From Piliocolobus tephrosceles (Eukaryota; Chordata; Mammalia; Primates; Cercopithecidae): a stretch of DNA of 64,000 bases. Shown here in pieces: positions 21,801-30,599 of this stretch. The stretch covers positions 1,483,902 to 1,547,901 of the forward strand of contig NC_045449.1 in the NCBI RefSeq assembly GCF_002776525.5. The letters are read 5' to 3'. Position numbers and translations under genes: made by a program. Positions within the stretch are counted from its first letter, which is position 1; each line of letters starts with the position of its first letter. The notes below the pieces were generated by a model that ran no database searches, had not been told where the DNA came from, and saw nothing but the letters and a program-made list of their open reading frames with translations.

Positions 21801-22152
21801 CTCAAGGTTTTGTTACCATCTATCTCTCCCGCTGTAATTTAAACCCCGTAAGGACAGGAATTTTGTCCCCATCACTACTGGATCAGCGCTTGCAGATAAC
21901 ACGCGCTTAAAATGACTTGATAAAAAGTTAAATGGGGCTAACAAGGGAATTGTCACCTCAGGAGCGGCCCAAACGGGGAGGGTCCTCAGCCACCTGCGCG
22001 CGCGGACACCCGCCCCGCCTCCGGCCCGCGCGCCGCTCCACACTCGACTCACCTTTCTCCTGCAGCTTCTCCTCCGACATGTAGTCCGGTAGCGGGGCTA
22101 GAGGGCCGGGCACCGGGTTACCCGGCCCTCGGTAAGGAAATACTCCGGCCAT
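9721..22152 (-). CDS. PRPF8: PRPF8 (pre-mRNA-processing-splicing factor 8), exons 2-24, residues 1-1258 of about 2335
   Basis: Core scaffold of the U5 snRNP and of the spliceosome active site in the nucleus; it holds U5, U6 and both splice sites and contacts BRR2 and SNU114. Twenty-three coding exons on the minus strand join without frame errors from the ATG at 22152-22150 to an exon ending at 9721. They total 3,774 nt, exactly 1,258 codons. The protein opens [16 protein letters not shown] and I saw no difference from the human protein as I remember it. Family knowledge places the PRO8NT region at about 58-209, PROCN at about 395-800, the RRM-like segment at about 986-1077, the reverse-transcriptase-like fingers/palm from about 812, and the start of the U5-snRNA-binding region at about 1210. 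The rest (RT palm end, linker, endonuclease-like, RNase H-like and JAB domains) lies beyond the low-coordinate edge. All introns seen are GT-AG. Exon boundaries are read from the sequence; exon numbering counts one non-coding exon 1. Confidence 0.97.
10034..10244 (-). CDS. PRPF8: PRPF8 exon 23, residues 1149-1219
   Basis: Encodes [20 protein letters not shown] through VWNLQNE. Donor GTACAA. Confidence 0.95.
10423..10569 (-). CDS. PRPF8: PRPF8 exon 22, residues 1100-1149
   Basis: Encodes [20 protein letters not shown] through MKHDVN. Donor GTGAGT. Confidence 0.95.
10811..11049 (-). CDS. PRPF8: PRPF8 exon 21, residues 1021-1100
   Basis: Encodes [20 protein letters not shown] through DRIHIFF. 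Longest PRPF8 exon in the window (239 nt). Confidence 0.95.
11160..11442 (-). mobile_element. Alu (-), PRPF8 intron 20
   Basis: Flanked by CAGCAAATTCT at 11131 and 11446. The T head is lost. Confidence 0.88.
11520..11707 (-). CDS. PRPF8: PRPF8 exon 20, residues 958-1020
   Basis: Encodes [20 protein letters not shown] through NNVVINYK. Donor GTGTGT. It falls in the RRM-like segment of the family. Confidence 0.95.
11987..12179 (-). CDS. PRPF8: PRPF8 exon 19, residues 894-958
   Basis: Encodes [20 protein letters not shown] through LLVYKWCQ. Donor GTAGAA. Confidence 0.95.
12293..12419 (-). CDS. PRPF8: PRPF8 exon 18, residues 851-893
   Basis: Encodes [20 protein letters not shown] through LTQRAFKE. 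The flanking introns are 151 and 113 bp. Confidence 0.95.
12571..12734 (-). CDS. PRPF8: PRPF8 exon 17, residues 797-851
   Basis: Encodes [20 protein letters not shown] through LERLKEAY. Acceptor TTGCAG, donor GTGAGT. Confidence 0.95.
12869..13075 (-). CDS. PRPF8: PRPF8 exon 16, residues 728-796
   Basis: Encodes [20 protein letters not shown] through RQHNYLK. The donor AAG/GTTGGG is the weakest seen in this gene. Confidence 0.95.
13095..13228 (+). mobile_element. Alu monomer fragment (+), PRPF8 intron 15
   Basis: About 130-bp right-arm-like monomer, diverged. Confidence 0.7.
13333..13529 (-). CDS. PRPF8: PRPF8 exon 15, residues 662-727
   Basis: Encodes [20 protein letters not shown] through WKANIPWK. 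Donor GTGGGT. Confidence 0.95.
13923..14052 (-). CDS. PRPF8: PRPF8 exon 14, residues 619-662
   Basis: Encodes [20 protein letters not shown] through LLARQFE. The preceding intron carries three plus-strand Alus. Confidence 0.95.
14244..14550 (+). mobile_element. AluYR-type (+), PRPF8 intron 13
   Basis: Full-length with the 'GAGATCCGGCCACTGC' signature. Perfect 15-bp target duplication AAAACAAAAGGATAA (14229-14243 and 14551-14565). Confidence 0.95.
14723..15200 (+). mobile_element. Alu (+) plus Alu right arm (+), PRPF8 intron 13
   Basis: About 14723-15013 is full-length; 15045-15200 is only the right half. Confidence 0.88.
15225..15359 (-). CDS. PRPF8: PRPF8 exon 13, residues 574-618
   Basis: Encodes [20 protein letters not shown] through IYYRFNT. 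Acceptor CTTGCAG, donor GTGAGA. Confidence 0.95.
15469..15588 (-). CDS. PRPF8: PRPF8 exon 12, residues 534-573
   Basis: Encodes [20 protein letters not shown] through GNVDAFQ. Acceptor TCTCCAG, donor GTGAGG. Confidence 0.95.
15744..15933 (-). CDS. PRPF8: PRPF8 exon 11, residues 470-533
   Basis: Encodes [20 protein letters not shown] through PVKTLTTK. The donor AAG/GTGCCT is a poor match to the 5' splice-site consensus. Confidence 0.94.
16017..16136 (-). CDS. PRPF8: PRPF8 exon 10, residues 430-470
   Basis: Encodes [20 protein letters not shown] through PPKAQKK. Acceptor TTCCCAG, donor GTGAGG. The next intron is 83 bp. Confidence 0.95.
16208..16750 (+). mobile_element. Compound AluYR-type plus Alu right arm (+), PRPF8 intron 9
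   Basis: Flanked by a perfect 16-bp duplication AAGAATGCAAGCCTTG (16192-16207, 16751-16766). So the whole block behaves as one insertion with an extra right arm. Contains the 10-N gap. Confidence 0.88.
16274..16283. other. Assembly gap, 10 N, in a PRPF8 intron
   Basis: Flanked by the same 47 bases on both sides (16227-16273 and 16284-16330), so probably an unmerged overlap rather than missing sequence. Confidence 0.97.
16886..17076 (-). CDS. PRPF8: PRPF8 exon 9, residues 367-430
   Basis: Encodes [20 protein letters not shown] through LDIPLVKN plus part of W. Acceptor TTTTCAG, donor GTAAGG. Confidence 0.95.
17440..17750 (+). repeat. Old L1 (L1M-type) 3' end, PRPF8 intron 8
   Basis: 'CCACCAAATTACACACTTTA', 'TTTGTATGGTATG' and 'CATCTCAATATAAAG' match the familiar 3' end of old L1M elements. 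Confidence 0.6.
18012..18117 (-). CDS. PRPF8: PRPF8 exon 8, residues 331-366
   Basis: Encodes [20 protein letters not shown] through SHRHSVK and ends on a codon boundary before GTGAGG. Confidence 0.95.
18214..18339 (-). CDS. PRPF8: PRPF8 exon 7, residues 289-331
   Basis: Encodes [20 protein letters not shown] through HHVHLT plus part of W. Acceptor ATCCTAG, donor GTAAGA. Confidence 0.95.
18369..19286 (-). mobile_element. Old Alu (-) interrupted by two AluYR-type copies (-), PRPF8 intron 6
   Basis: The old copy lies at 18369-18391 and 19010-19286, joined by GACATGGTCT. The young copies are at about 18392-18689 and 18690-19009. Confidence 0.88.
19381..19593 (-). CDS. PRPF8: PRPF8 exon 6, residues 218-289
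   Basis: Encodes [20 protein letters not shown] through LVRDINL. Donor GTGAGT. The following intron carries two young Alus and an older one that they interrupted. Confidence 0.95.
19707..19925 (-). CDS. PRPF8: PRPF8 exon 5, residues 145-218
   Basis: Encodes [20 protein letters not shown] and the acidic stretch ending DHQPLRDSR. Acceptor CTTCCAG, donor GTGAGT. Confidence 0.96.
20014..20178 (-). CDS. PRPF8: PRPF8 exon 4, residues 90-145
   Basis: Encodes [20 protein letters not shown] through PVYISQWG. The donor GTGAGA follows a G run. The intron to exon 5 is only 88 bp. Confidence 0.95.
20230..20650 (+). mobile_element. L2 3' end, PRPF8 intron 3
   Basis: 'GTCCTGCCACTAGACTG', 'AGAAAGGCAGAGATTGTTAC', 'CCCCTAGCAGCCAGCACAGT' follow L2 3' consensus order. 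Confidence 0.7.
20651..21130. other. Single-copy remainder of PRPF8 intron 3
   Basis: No repeat or RNA gene recognised. Confidence 0.5.
21131..21299 (-). CDS. PRPF8: PRPF8 exon 3, residues 34-90
   Basis: Encodes [20 protein letters not shown] and on to RHDKRVYLG. Acceptor TTTGTAG, donor GTAAGG. It begins the conserved PRO8NT region. Confidence 0.95.
21484..21783 (-). mobile_element. Alu (-), PRPF8 intron 2
   Basis: Full-length S-type copy. Confidence 0.9.
22053..22152 (-). CDS. PRPF8: PRPF8 exon 2, coding part, residues 1-33
   Basis: Starts [11 protein letters not shown] and ends in ...KLQEK plus one base of codon 34, before GTGAGT. A pyrimidine tract and CAG about 11 bases upstream of the ATG suggest that the exon itself begins just before the start codon. 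Confidence 0.95.
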
Positions 22153-22377
22153 ACCCGGAGAATCTGGACAGCGGCGGGGCAGAAAAATTCACTAACCACA
22201 GGCCCGGGCCCACAAAAAGCGCAGCAGAAAGGCGTCCGGGGACCCCGGCCTGCAATCCCGCCACACTGAGTGCATCCAGCCCCGCCCGGCCTAACCCCTT
22301 CAGTCACTCGGCCCGACCCGACCACGCCTCCCGCAGCCCGGCCTTAAACGCCTGCCACGCACCCCACAGCCCCTCAC

Positions 22378-22440
22378 ACAGGAGGCCGCTTTCTCCGAAG
22401 CGCAATGGCGGCCAGTCTGCGTCCGCTCCGCGTTCCCAGC
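22378..22440 (-). other. PRPF8: Probable non-coding exon 1 of PRPF8
   Basis: Upstream of the ATG exon, a GTGAGG donor is seen at 22377 on the minus strand, preceded by GC-rich sequence from about 22440. The TSS is not visible directly; its position is inferred from the promoter motifs above it. Confidence 0.45.
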
Positions 22441-22920
22441 GCCGGAAAGTGCGCAACCCGAGTTCAGCAGTTGATCCAATCGGCGCAGAGGTACTCAGAT
22501 GGATTGGTAAGATGGCCAATTAGAGTGGCACACTGCGCCGAGGAGGCGGGCCCACAGGCGGAAAGGCTTTGAATACAAGGGGGTGTGGTCGGGGAAGCCC
22601 CGCCTCCCCCGTTTCCGAAGCTGTTTCTGGGGCCCCCGACTGACCTCTGCGTGCGATAGGCTCCCGGCATTGCCCTGCGAGAGACTGAAGTCTGGAGGCT
22701 TTTAATAGATTTGCCAAGATTGAGCGTTGTACGATGTCTGTTATCATCAATGTATACGTGCAATGCAGTACTAGCTCCAGGACAGTCATTTGTTCGTGCA
22801 TTCATTCATTTAACCATCCTTTATTGAGTGCCCCCTGTCTACCGAGAACGAGGGATAAAGCAGGAAAAAAGCAGCCAGTAGAGTTCACAGCGGAGCAGAA
22901 AGGCAGACAAGAATCAAGAC

Positions 22921-23224
22921 CTTCGCGGGGGGCGGTAGCCAACGCCTGGAATCGCAGCCCTTTGGGAGGCCGAGGCGGGCGGATCGCTTAAGGCCAGGAG
23001 TCCAAGGCCAGCCTGGCCAACATGGTGAAACCCCGTCTCTACTAAAAATACAAAAATTAGCCGGGCGTGGTGGCACGCACCTGTAGTCCCAGCTACTCGG
23101 GAGGCTGAGGCAGGAGAATCGCTTGAACCAAGGAGGCAGAGGTTGCAGTGAGCCGAGATCATGCCATTTTACTCCAGCCTGGGTTACAGAGCGAGATTCT
23201 TGTCTCGGGAAAAAAAAAAAAAAA
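22921..23224 (+). mobile_element. Alu (+) upstream of PRPF8
   Basis: Full-length copy with a GC-rich, altered head. Confidence 0.88.
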
Positions 23225-23392
23225 GTCTGAAATTCCCACCAAGTTTATTGTGGAGGATGCAGAGGAATTGTAATCCATACAGCCCCTCAATCTAGTTGAG
23301 AATTTACAAATCAAAGTGAAATAATTAGAAAAAAATGCAAAGGATGTCAATGTGCTTTCAGAACGGTAAAAATTTAAAAACAATTCCTTTTG

Positions 23393-23996
23393 GTTTTTTT
23401 GAGACAGGGGTGTCACTCTGTTGCCCAGACTGGAGTGCAATGGCGCGATCTCAGTTCACCACAACCTCCACCTCCTAGGCTCAAGCGATGCCCCTGCCTC
23501 AGCCTCCAGGAGTAGCTGGATTACAGGCAGGTGCCACTACTGCCAGCTAATTTTTGCATTTTTAGTAGAGACAGCGTTTCGCTATGTTGGCCAGGCGGGT
23601 CTCAAACTCCTGACCTCACGAAATCCTTCTGCCTCGGCCCTCCCAAAGTGCCGGGATTACAGGCGTTGAGCCACCATGCCCGGTCCAAAAACTATTTTTT
23701 TTTTTTTTTGAGTCGGAGTCTCCCTCTGTCGCCCAGGCTGGAGTGCAGTGGTGGGATCTCAGCTCACTGCAAGCTCCGCCTCCCGGGTTTACGCCATTCT
23801 CCTGCCTTAGCTTCCCGAGTAGCTGGGACTACAGGCGCCCGCCACCGCCTCCGGCTAGATTTTTGTATTTTTTTAGTAGAGACGGGGTGTCACCGTGTTA
23901 GCCAGGATGGTCTCGATCTCCTGACCTCGTGATCCGCCCATCTCGGCCTCCCAAAGTGCTGAGATTACAGGCTTGAGCCACCGCGCCCAGCCCCCT
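23393..23996 (-). mobile_element. Alu (-) and AluYR-type (-)
   Basis: About 23393-23686, then a YR-type at 23700-23996 bounded by AAAAACTATTTTT (23687-23699, 23997-24009). Confidence 0.9.
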
Positions 23997-24009
23997 AAAA
24001 ACTATTTTT

Positions 24010-24165
24010 AATGCAATGGGGAGTTTGGGCAAGGGCTGGCTAAGTGACTTATCCAGGCATACATACTCAGCTAGTCTGTAGCACAGCCAGAATCAGAATT
24101 GAGGTCTTCGGTTTGGTTCAGGGCGCTTTCCTATGCACTATTTTGCCTCTTTCTTTATAGACAGG
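24010..24165 (+). repeat. MIR
   Basis: 'AAGTGACTTATCCAGGCATA', 'AGCTAGTCTGTAGCACAGCC', 'AATTGAGGTCTTCGG'. Confidence 0.75.
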
Positions 24166-24419
24166 CCACAGAATGGAGAAATTTCAAGGTAGAAAGCTAG
24201 GAGTCGGCTGACGACTAAACATCCATCAAGTCAGATACATTGCCTCTGGAGTGATATTTATAAGTCAGGGTGTTTCCGTTTTAAAGGCAGACTTCTATTT
24301 ATCAGGTATTGATTTCTGCACTCTTCAGGAATGCAGTAATTGTGGACGGCAGAGGTTCATTTCAGCTTTCCTCTGTAGACATGAACATCACTTAGCTTGG
24401 TACTGTGGAACATATTCTG

Positions 24420-25004
24420 CTTTTTTTTTTTTTTTTAGACGGAGTCTCGCTCTGTTACCCAGGCTGGAGTGCAGTGGCTGGATCTCAGCTCACTGCAAGC
24501 TCCGCCTCCTGGGTTCCCGCCATTCTCCTGCCTCAGCCTCCTGAGTAGCTGGGACTACAGGCGCCGCCACCTCGCCTGGCTAGTTTTTTGTATTATTTTT
24601 AGTAGAGACGGAGTTTCACCATGTTAGCCAGGATGGTCTNNNNNNNNNNNNNNNNNNNNNNNNNNNNNNNNNNNNNNNNNNNNNNNNNNNNNNNNNNNNN
24701 NNNNNNNNNNNNNNNNNNNNNNNNNNNNNNNNNNNNNNNTCGCCCAGGCTGGAGTGCAGTGGCACGATCTCGGCTCTCTGCAACCTCCACCTCCCGGGTT
24801 CAAGTGATTCTCCTGCCTCAGCCTCTTGAGTAGCTGGGATTACAGGCACGTGCCACCATGCCCAGCTAATTGATTGTATTTTTAGTAGAGATGGGGTTTT
24901 ACCGTGTTAGCCAGGATGGTCTCCATCCCCTGACCTCATGATCTGCCCAGCTCGGCCTCCCAAAGTGCTGGGATCACAGGCGTGAGCCACTGCGCCCAGT
25001 TGGT
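24420..25004 (-). mobile_element. AluYR-type (-), gap, Alu (-)
   Basis: 24420-24639 is the YR-type. 24740-25004 is a second copy whose head is lost in the gap. Confidence 0.85.
24640..24739. other. Assembly gap, 100 N
   Basis: Separates the 5' end of an AluYR-type copy from a second minus-strand Alu. Confidence 0.99.
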
Positions 25005-25485
25005 AGTATATACTTTCTTTGGCTGAAGCCTTGCCCCTCACTCTGGCTTGCCAATCTGTGCCCTTAAGAGGACTCCCTCATCTCCCAAACCTTCACTGGT
25101 TGGCATTGCTAATCCTGGGGCCTGAGAGGCTGGCACGGAAGCTCTCTCTGCCCCAGATCCCAGGTCAGGGCACTGCTAGAAGAGGATAGAGAAGCCTGCA
25201 GCACTGGAGTACCACAAATTCCTGCTGCACTGACGCAGGCCAGTCCTGCTACCTGTTCACTCGCTCCCCTTAGCAGCTCGTCCCAACATTGTTTTCTTCA
25301 AACTCCTGCCCTTCCTTCCCCAACCCCAACTGTGTGGAATCCAAATATTTCCACCTTAACAGCAAACAGGAGTGGGGTGCTGGGGAGATGGAGGAGATGG
25401 GGGAGGGAAACAGGGGAACCGTCCAAGGCCGCTGCAGTAGTATTTCATTGAAACATACTGAATCTAAAAATTCATATGAGGTCGG
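25005..25485. other. Single-copy intergenic DNA
   Basis: No gene, RNA or repeat recognised. Confidence 0.5.
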
Positions 25486-25489
25486 CTGC

Positions 25490-26590
25490 AGTGGGTTCAC
25501 ACCATTCTCCTGCCTCAGCCTCCCGAGTAGCTGGGATTACAGGTGTCCGCCACCACGCCCGTCTAATTTTTTGTATTTTTAGTAGAGACGGGGTTTCACT
25601 GTGTTAGCCAGGATGGTCTCAATCTCCTGACCTTGCAATCCGCCTGCCTTGGCCTCCCAAAGTGCTGGGATTATAGGCATGAGCCACCACGCCCGGCCTC
25701 CTGTCTCTATTTAAAAAAAAAAATTATCTGGGTGTAGTGATGCATGTCTGTAATCCCACCTACTCAGGAGGCAAAGGCAGGAGGATCACCTGAGCCCAAG
25801 AGCCAGGAGTTGGAGGCTGCAGTGAGCTATGATTGCACCACTGTACTCCAGCCTGGGTGACAGGGTGAGACCCTGTCTCAAAAAATATAAATAAAAACAA
25901 AAGCTAAGATGAATCTCTGTTGTGTGAGGTTAAATGGGATAATGTATAAAAGTTGCCTGATGGCCAGGTGTGGTGGCTCACACCTGTAATCCCAGCACTT
26001 TGTGAGGACAAGTAAGGCGGATCACAAGGTCAGGAGTTCAAGACCAGCCTGTTCAATATGGTGAAACCCCGTCTCTACTGAAAACACAAAAAATTAGCCG
26101 GGCATGGCTGGGCACAGTGGTTCATGCTGTAATTCCAATACTTTGGGAGGCCGAGACGGGTGGATCACGAGGTCAGGAGATCAAGACCATCCTGTTTAAC
26201 ACAGTGAAACCCCGTCTCTACTAAAAATACAAAAAATTAGCTGGGCGTGGTGGCGGGCACCTGTAGTCCCAGCTACTTGGGAGGGTGAGACCAGAGAATG
26301 GTGTGAACCCGGGAGGCGGAGCTTGCAGTGAGCTGATTGCGCCACTGCACTCCAGCCTGGGTAACAGAGCAAGACTCCTCTCAAAAAAAAAAAAAAAAAT
26401 TGGCTGGGCGTGGTGGTGGGTGCCTGTAATCCCAGCTACTCGGGAGACTGAGACAGGAGAATTGCTTGAAACCATAAAGCAGAGGTTGCAGTGAGCTGAG
26501 ATTGTGCCACTGCACTTCAGCCTGAGGGACAAGATACGAGACTCCGTCTCATAAATAAATAAATAAATAAATACATAAATAAATAAATAA
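25490..26590. mobile_element. Mixed Alu block
   Basis: Minus-strand truncated copy 25490-25698. Plus-strand part copy 25700-25900. A plus-strand copy split into 25962-26106 and 26398-26560 by a nested plus-strand Alu (26107-26397). Ends in (AATA)n. Confidence 0.82.
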
Positions 26591-26885
26591 TGCCTGACAT
26601 GGGGAAGGGGCACAACAAATGTTCAGCCAGGGATGCTCCTAAATAAACATTTCATTTCAACACAAGAGCTCCTCTCTAAAGAGTAACTTCCCTTATGTAG
26701 CTTCTTGCAAAATGAGGACTTCTAATTTTCAGCCCAACAAAATCCAGATTTTATGTGATAAAGTTTTGGCAGTTCAGTTATGAAGTTTTCTGTTTAATTT
26801 TCTTGTTGAGTCAGGATTAATTTGGCTACAAGATTCTTTTGGTTTCAATCTTTGGCACTGAAAATCATTCTAAACTCTCTGAATT

Positions 26886-27473
26886 CGACTGGATGCAATG
26901 GCTCATGCCTGTAATCCCAGCATTTTGGGAGGCCGAGGTGGGCGGATCACTTGAGGTCAGCAGTTCAAGACCAACCTGGCCAACACAGTGAAACCCTGTC
27001 TCTACCAAAAATACAAAACTTAGCCAGGTGTGGTGGCACATGCCTGTAGTCCCAGCTACTCAGGAGGCTGAGGCAGGAGCATCTCTTGAACTTGGGAGGT
27101 GGAGGCTGCACCGAGCTGAGATCGACCCACTGCACTCTACCCTGGGGGAAAGAGTGAGAGCTTGTCTCAAAAATAAAAAAAAAAAAAACAGCCAGATGCG
27201 GTGGCTCACGCCTGTAATCCCAGCACTTTGGGAGGCTGAGGAGGGCAGATCACAAGGTCAGGAAATCAAGACCTTCCTGGCTAACACGGTGAAACCCATC
27301 TCTACTAAAAATACAAAAAATTAGCTGGGCGTGGTGGCAGGCGCCTGTAGTCCCAGCTACTCGGGAGGCTGAGGCAGGAGAATGATGTGCACCTGGGAGG
27401 TGGAGGTTGCAGTGAGCCGAGATGGCGCCACTGCACCCCAGCCTGGGCAACAGAGGGAGACTCCATCTCAAAA

Positions 27474-27504
<31 letters not shown>

Positions 27505-27525
27505 CAAAAAAAAACACAACAACAA
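26886..27525 (+). mobile_element. Two plus-strand Alus
   Basis: About 26886-27190 and 27193-27525, the second with an A/CAAA-rich tail. Confidence 0.9.
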
Positions 27526-27599
27526 CACATCAACACCTGTCTGAATCCATTCTCTTGCTCTAAGTCCATTCTACTGAATACATTGTGTTTGCTTATTTA

Positions 27600-28200
27600 C
27601 TTATTTATTTATTTTTATTTTAGAGAAAGAGTCTTGTTCTATTACCCAGGCTGCAATGCAGTGGCCCGACTATGGCTCACTGCAGCCTTGACCACCTGGG
27701 TTCAAGTGATCATATCACTTCAGCCTCCAAAATAGCTGGTACTATAGGCTTGTGCTACCACACCTGGCTAATTTTAAAAGAAATTTTGTAAAGATGAGGT
27801 TTTGCTATGTTACCCAGGCCAGTCTTGTTTTTTTTTTGAGACAGAGTCTCGCTCTGTTGCCCAAGCTGGAGTGCAATGGCTGGATCTCAGCTCACTGCAA
27901 GCTCTGCCTCCCGGGTTCCTGCCATTCTCCTGCCTCAGCCTCCCGAGTAGCTGGGACTATAGGCGCCCGCCACCTCGCCCGGCTAGATTTTTGTATTTTT
28001 TAGTAGAGACGGGGTTTCACCGTGTTAGCCAGGATGGTCTTGATCTCCTGACCTCGTGATCCGCCCATCTCGACCTCCCAAAGTGCTGGGATTACAGGCT
28101 TGAGCCACCGCGCCCGGCCACCAGGCCAGTCTTGAACTCCTGGGCCCAAGCCTCAGCCTCCCTGGAATTAGAGGAATGAACCACCTCGGCTGACCCTGGA
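27600..28200 (-). mobile_element. Old Alu (-) split by an AluYR-type copy (-)
   Basis: The YR-type occupies 27828-28120 with a perfect 14-bp duplication CCAGGCCAGTCTTG (27814-27827, 28121-28134). Confidence 0.9.
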
Positions 28201-28212
28201 TTTCTGGATTTG

Positions 28213-28517
28213 CTTTTTTTTTTTTTTTTTTTTCGAGACAGAATCTTGCTCTGTTGCCCAGGCTAGAGTGCAGTGGCATGATCTCGGCTCACTGTAACCT
28301 CCATCTTCTGAGTTCAAATGATTCTCCTGCCTCAGCCTCCCAAGTAGCTGGCATTACAGGCACCTGCCACCATGCCTAGCTAATTTTTGTATTTTTAGTG
28401 GAGATGGGGTTTTGCCATATTGGCCAGGCTGGTCTCGAACTCCTGACCTCAAGTGATCCGCCAGCCTCAGCCTCCCACAGTGCTGAGATTACAGGCATGA
28501 GCCACTGAGCCCAGCCA
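28213..28517 (-). mobile_element. Alu (-)
   Basis: Full-length, long T head. Confidence 0.9.
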
Positions 28518-29399
28518 GGATTTGCTTGATTGTAGAGGGTATCAGAACACGTCAGAGTGGAAACCTTCCCAAGGCAAAGCCTCCACAATCTAGCATTGAA
28601 TTGTAAATCAGGACACCATTGGAGCCAAAAAGTAACTCCAAGTAACCAAGCTCATAAGAGATTGATGCAATTAATGCAATTACTTGCACAGCAATTTATT
28701 AATTTACAATCAGGGTAGTGTTTCAAGGCCATAAAATATCAATGTATCCCATCCAGAAAAACCCCTTCCCTGTCCTGGAGGACAAAGAAATCATTAGCAA
28801 GTCGCTTGGTAGGCGTGGAGTCTGTCTTGAGGACCATTTTGCTGGGCCCCGGTGAGGTCTGACAAAGCACCATTCTGCTAGCCAGGCTCCTACCAAATGT
28901 AGCAGCTGGCAAACTCTGCGTTTTTTTGTTTTTAACCTCTGCATTTTTGAACTTCCTTTTCTTAGGGTCTTAATTGACCATTCTTCTTTGATTGACATCA
29001 TTTTTATGTAGCCCACACTCCAATTCTCTGCCTACTTACTCCATTGTGATTACAAATCCAGTCCTGCCTTCCTCACATTTCGCTGGTAGGAATCTGTGTG
29101 TGGTCCTAAATTCTTCCTGCCCCAACTGGGAGCTCATCTCACTCTTCCTGTATGGGCTTGACTAGTTAATCCGCAGAAACAGCCATGTTTCCCTAATGGT
29201 CAAGTTCTTGGGCGCCCTTTGTAGATACTACCCAGTATTACCAAGAGGGACACTCGCTCAAACCATCACGAATGGATACCAGTGGCCAAAGAAAAGGTGT
29301 ATGACTTAGAATCAATTCATATCAACCTCAACACGTATTTAAAGAATAGATTCCTCACATGAGTTTGTCACATTTAATTTTCTTTAAAAACTCAAGGCA
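28518..29399. other. Single-copy intergenic block
   Basis: About 880 bp, no Alu, no clear ORF, no RNA gene. May be an unrecognised old transposon or part of a long TLCD2 3' UTR. Confidence 0.45.
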
Positions 29400-29697
29400 G
29401 GCCGAGTGTGGTGGCTCAAGCCTGTAATCCCAGCACTTTGGGAGGCCGAGGTGGGCGGATCACAAGGTCAGGAGATCAAGACCATCCTGGCTAACAAGGT
29501 GAAACCCCGTCTCTACTAAAAAATATACAAAAAATTAGCCGGGCGAGGTGGCGGGCACCTGTAGTCCCAGCTACTTGGGAGGCTGAGGCAGAAGAATGGC
29601 GTGAACCCGGGAGGCGGAGCTTGCAGTGAGTCAAGATCACGCCACTGCACTCCAGCCTGGGCGGCAGAGTGAGATTCCATCTCAAAAAAAAAAAAAA
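29400..29697 (+). mobile_element. AluYR-type (+)
   Basis: Carries GGCTCAAGCCTGTAATCC. AACTCAA flanks. Confidence 0.85.
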
Positions 29698-29799
29698 CAA
29701 CTCAAAGCTGACAATATTTTTGTTCATCAAGGCATTCAGTTAAGATGGCAGATTGAGTTTTGTAGATATTACTTTTTTTTTTTACTTAAAAAAGTTTTT

Positions 29800-30260
29800 T
29801 TGACCGGGCCTGTTGGCTTACACCTATAACCCCAGTAGTTTGGGAGCCCAAGGCAGGCGGATCACCTGAGATCAGGAGTTTGAGACCAGCCTGGCCAATA
29901 TGGTGAAACCCTGTCTCTACTAAAAATACAAAAACTGGTCGGGCTCAGTGGTGGGTATCTATAATCCCAGCTCCTAGGGAGGCTGAGGCAGGAGAATCGC
30001 TTGAGTCCAGGAGGCGGAGTTTGCAGTAAGCCAGGATGTGCCACTGCATTCCAGCCTGGGCGACAAGAATGAAACTCTGTCTCAAAAAAAATAAAAAGGA
30101 AAAGAAAGAAAAAAGAAAGTAACTTTTTTTTTTTTTTTTGTAGAGAGGAAGTCTCAATATGTTGCCCAAACTGGACTTGAACTCCTCAGCTCAATCACTC
30201 CTCCTACCTTGGCCTCCCAATGTGCTGGGATTACAGGCGTGAGCCACCATGTCCAGCTAG
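29800..30260. mobile_element. Alu (+) and Alu fragment (-)
   Basis: About 29800-30110 plus; 30123-30260 minus monomer-like. Confidence 0.82.
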
Positions 30261-30275
30261 CAAAGATACGACTTC

Positions 30276-30577
30276 TTTTTTTTTTTTTTTTTTTTTGAGA
30301 CGGAGTCTCGCTCTGTCGCCCAGGCTGGAGTGCAGTGGCCTGATCTCAGCTCACTGCAAGCTCTGCCTCCCGGGTTCACACCATTCTCCTGCCTCAGCCT
30401 CCCGAGTAGCTGGGACTACAGGCGCCCGCCAACACGCCCGGCTAATTTTTTGTATTTTAGTAGAGACAGGGTTTCACCGTGTTAGCCAGGATGGTCTCGA
30501 TCTCCTGACCTCGTGATCCGCCCGTCTCGGCCTCCCAAAGTGCTGGGATTACAGGCTTGAGCCACCGCGCCCGGCCC
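30276..30577 (-). mobile_element. AluYR-type (-)
   Basis: Perfect 13-bp duplication AAGATACGACTTC (30263-30275, 30578-30590). Confidence 0.95.
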
Positions 30578-30599
30578 AAGATACGACTTCTAAAAGCAC

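Larger units (their letters stand above)
21950..22700 (-). promoter_or_regulatory. PRPF8: PRPF8 CpG-rich promoter
   Basis: GC- and CpG-rich stretch with no TATA box. For a minus-strand gene the motifs are well placed: an ETS core (CCGGAA on plus, 22442-22447), NF-Y CCAAT at 22476-22480, and two more CCAAT/ATTGG motifs at 22503-22520. This is a typical housekeeping promoter layout. Confidence 0.7.
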
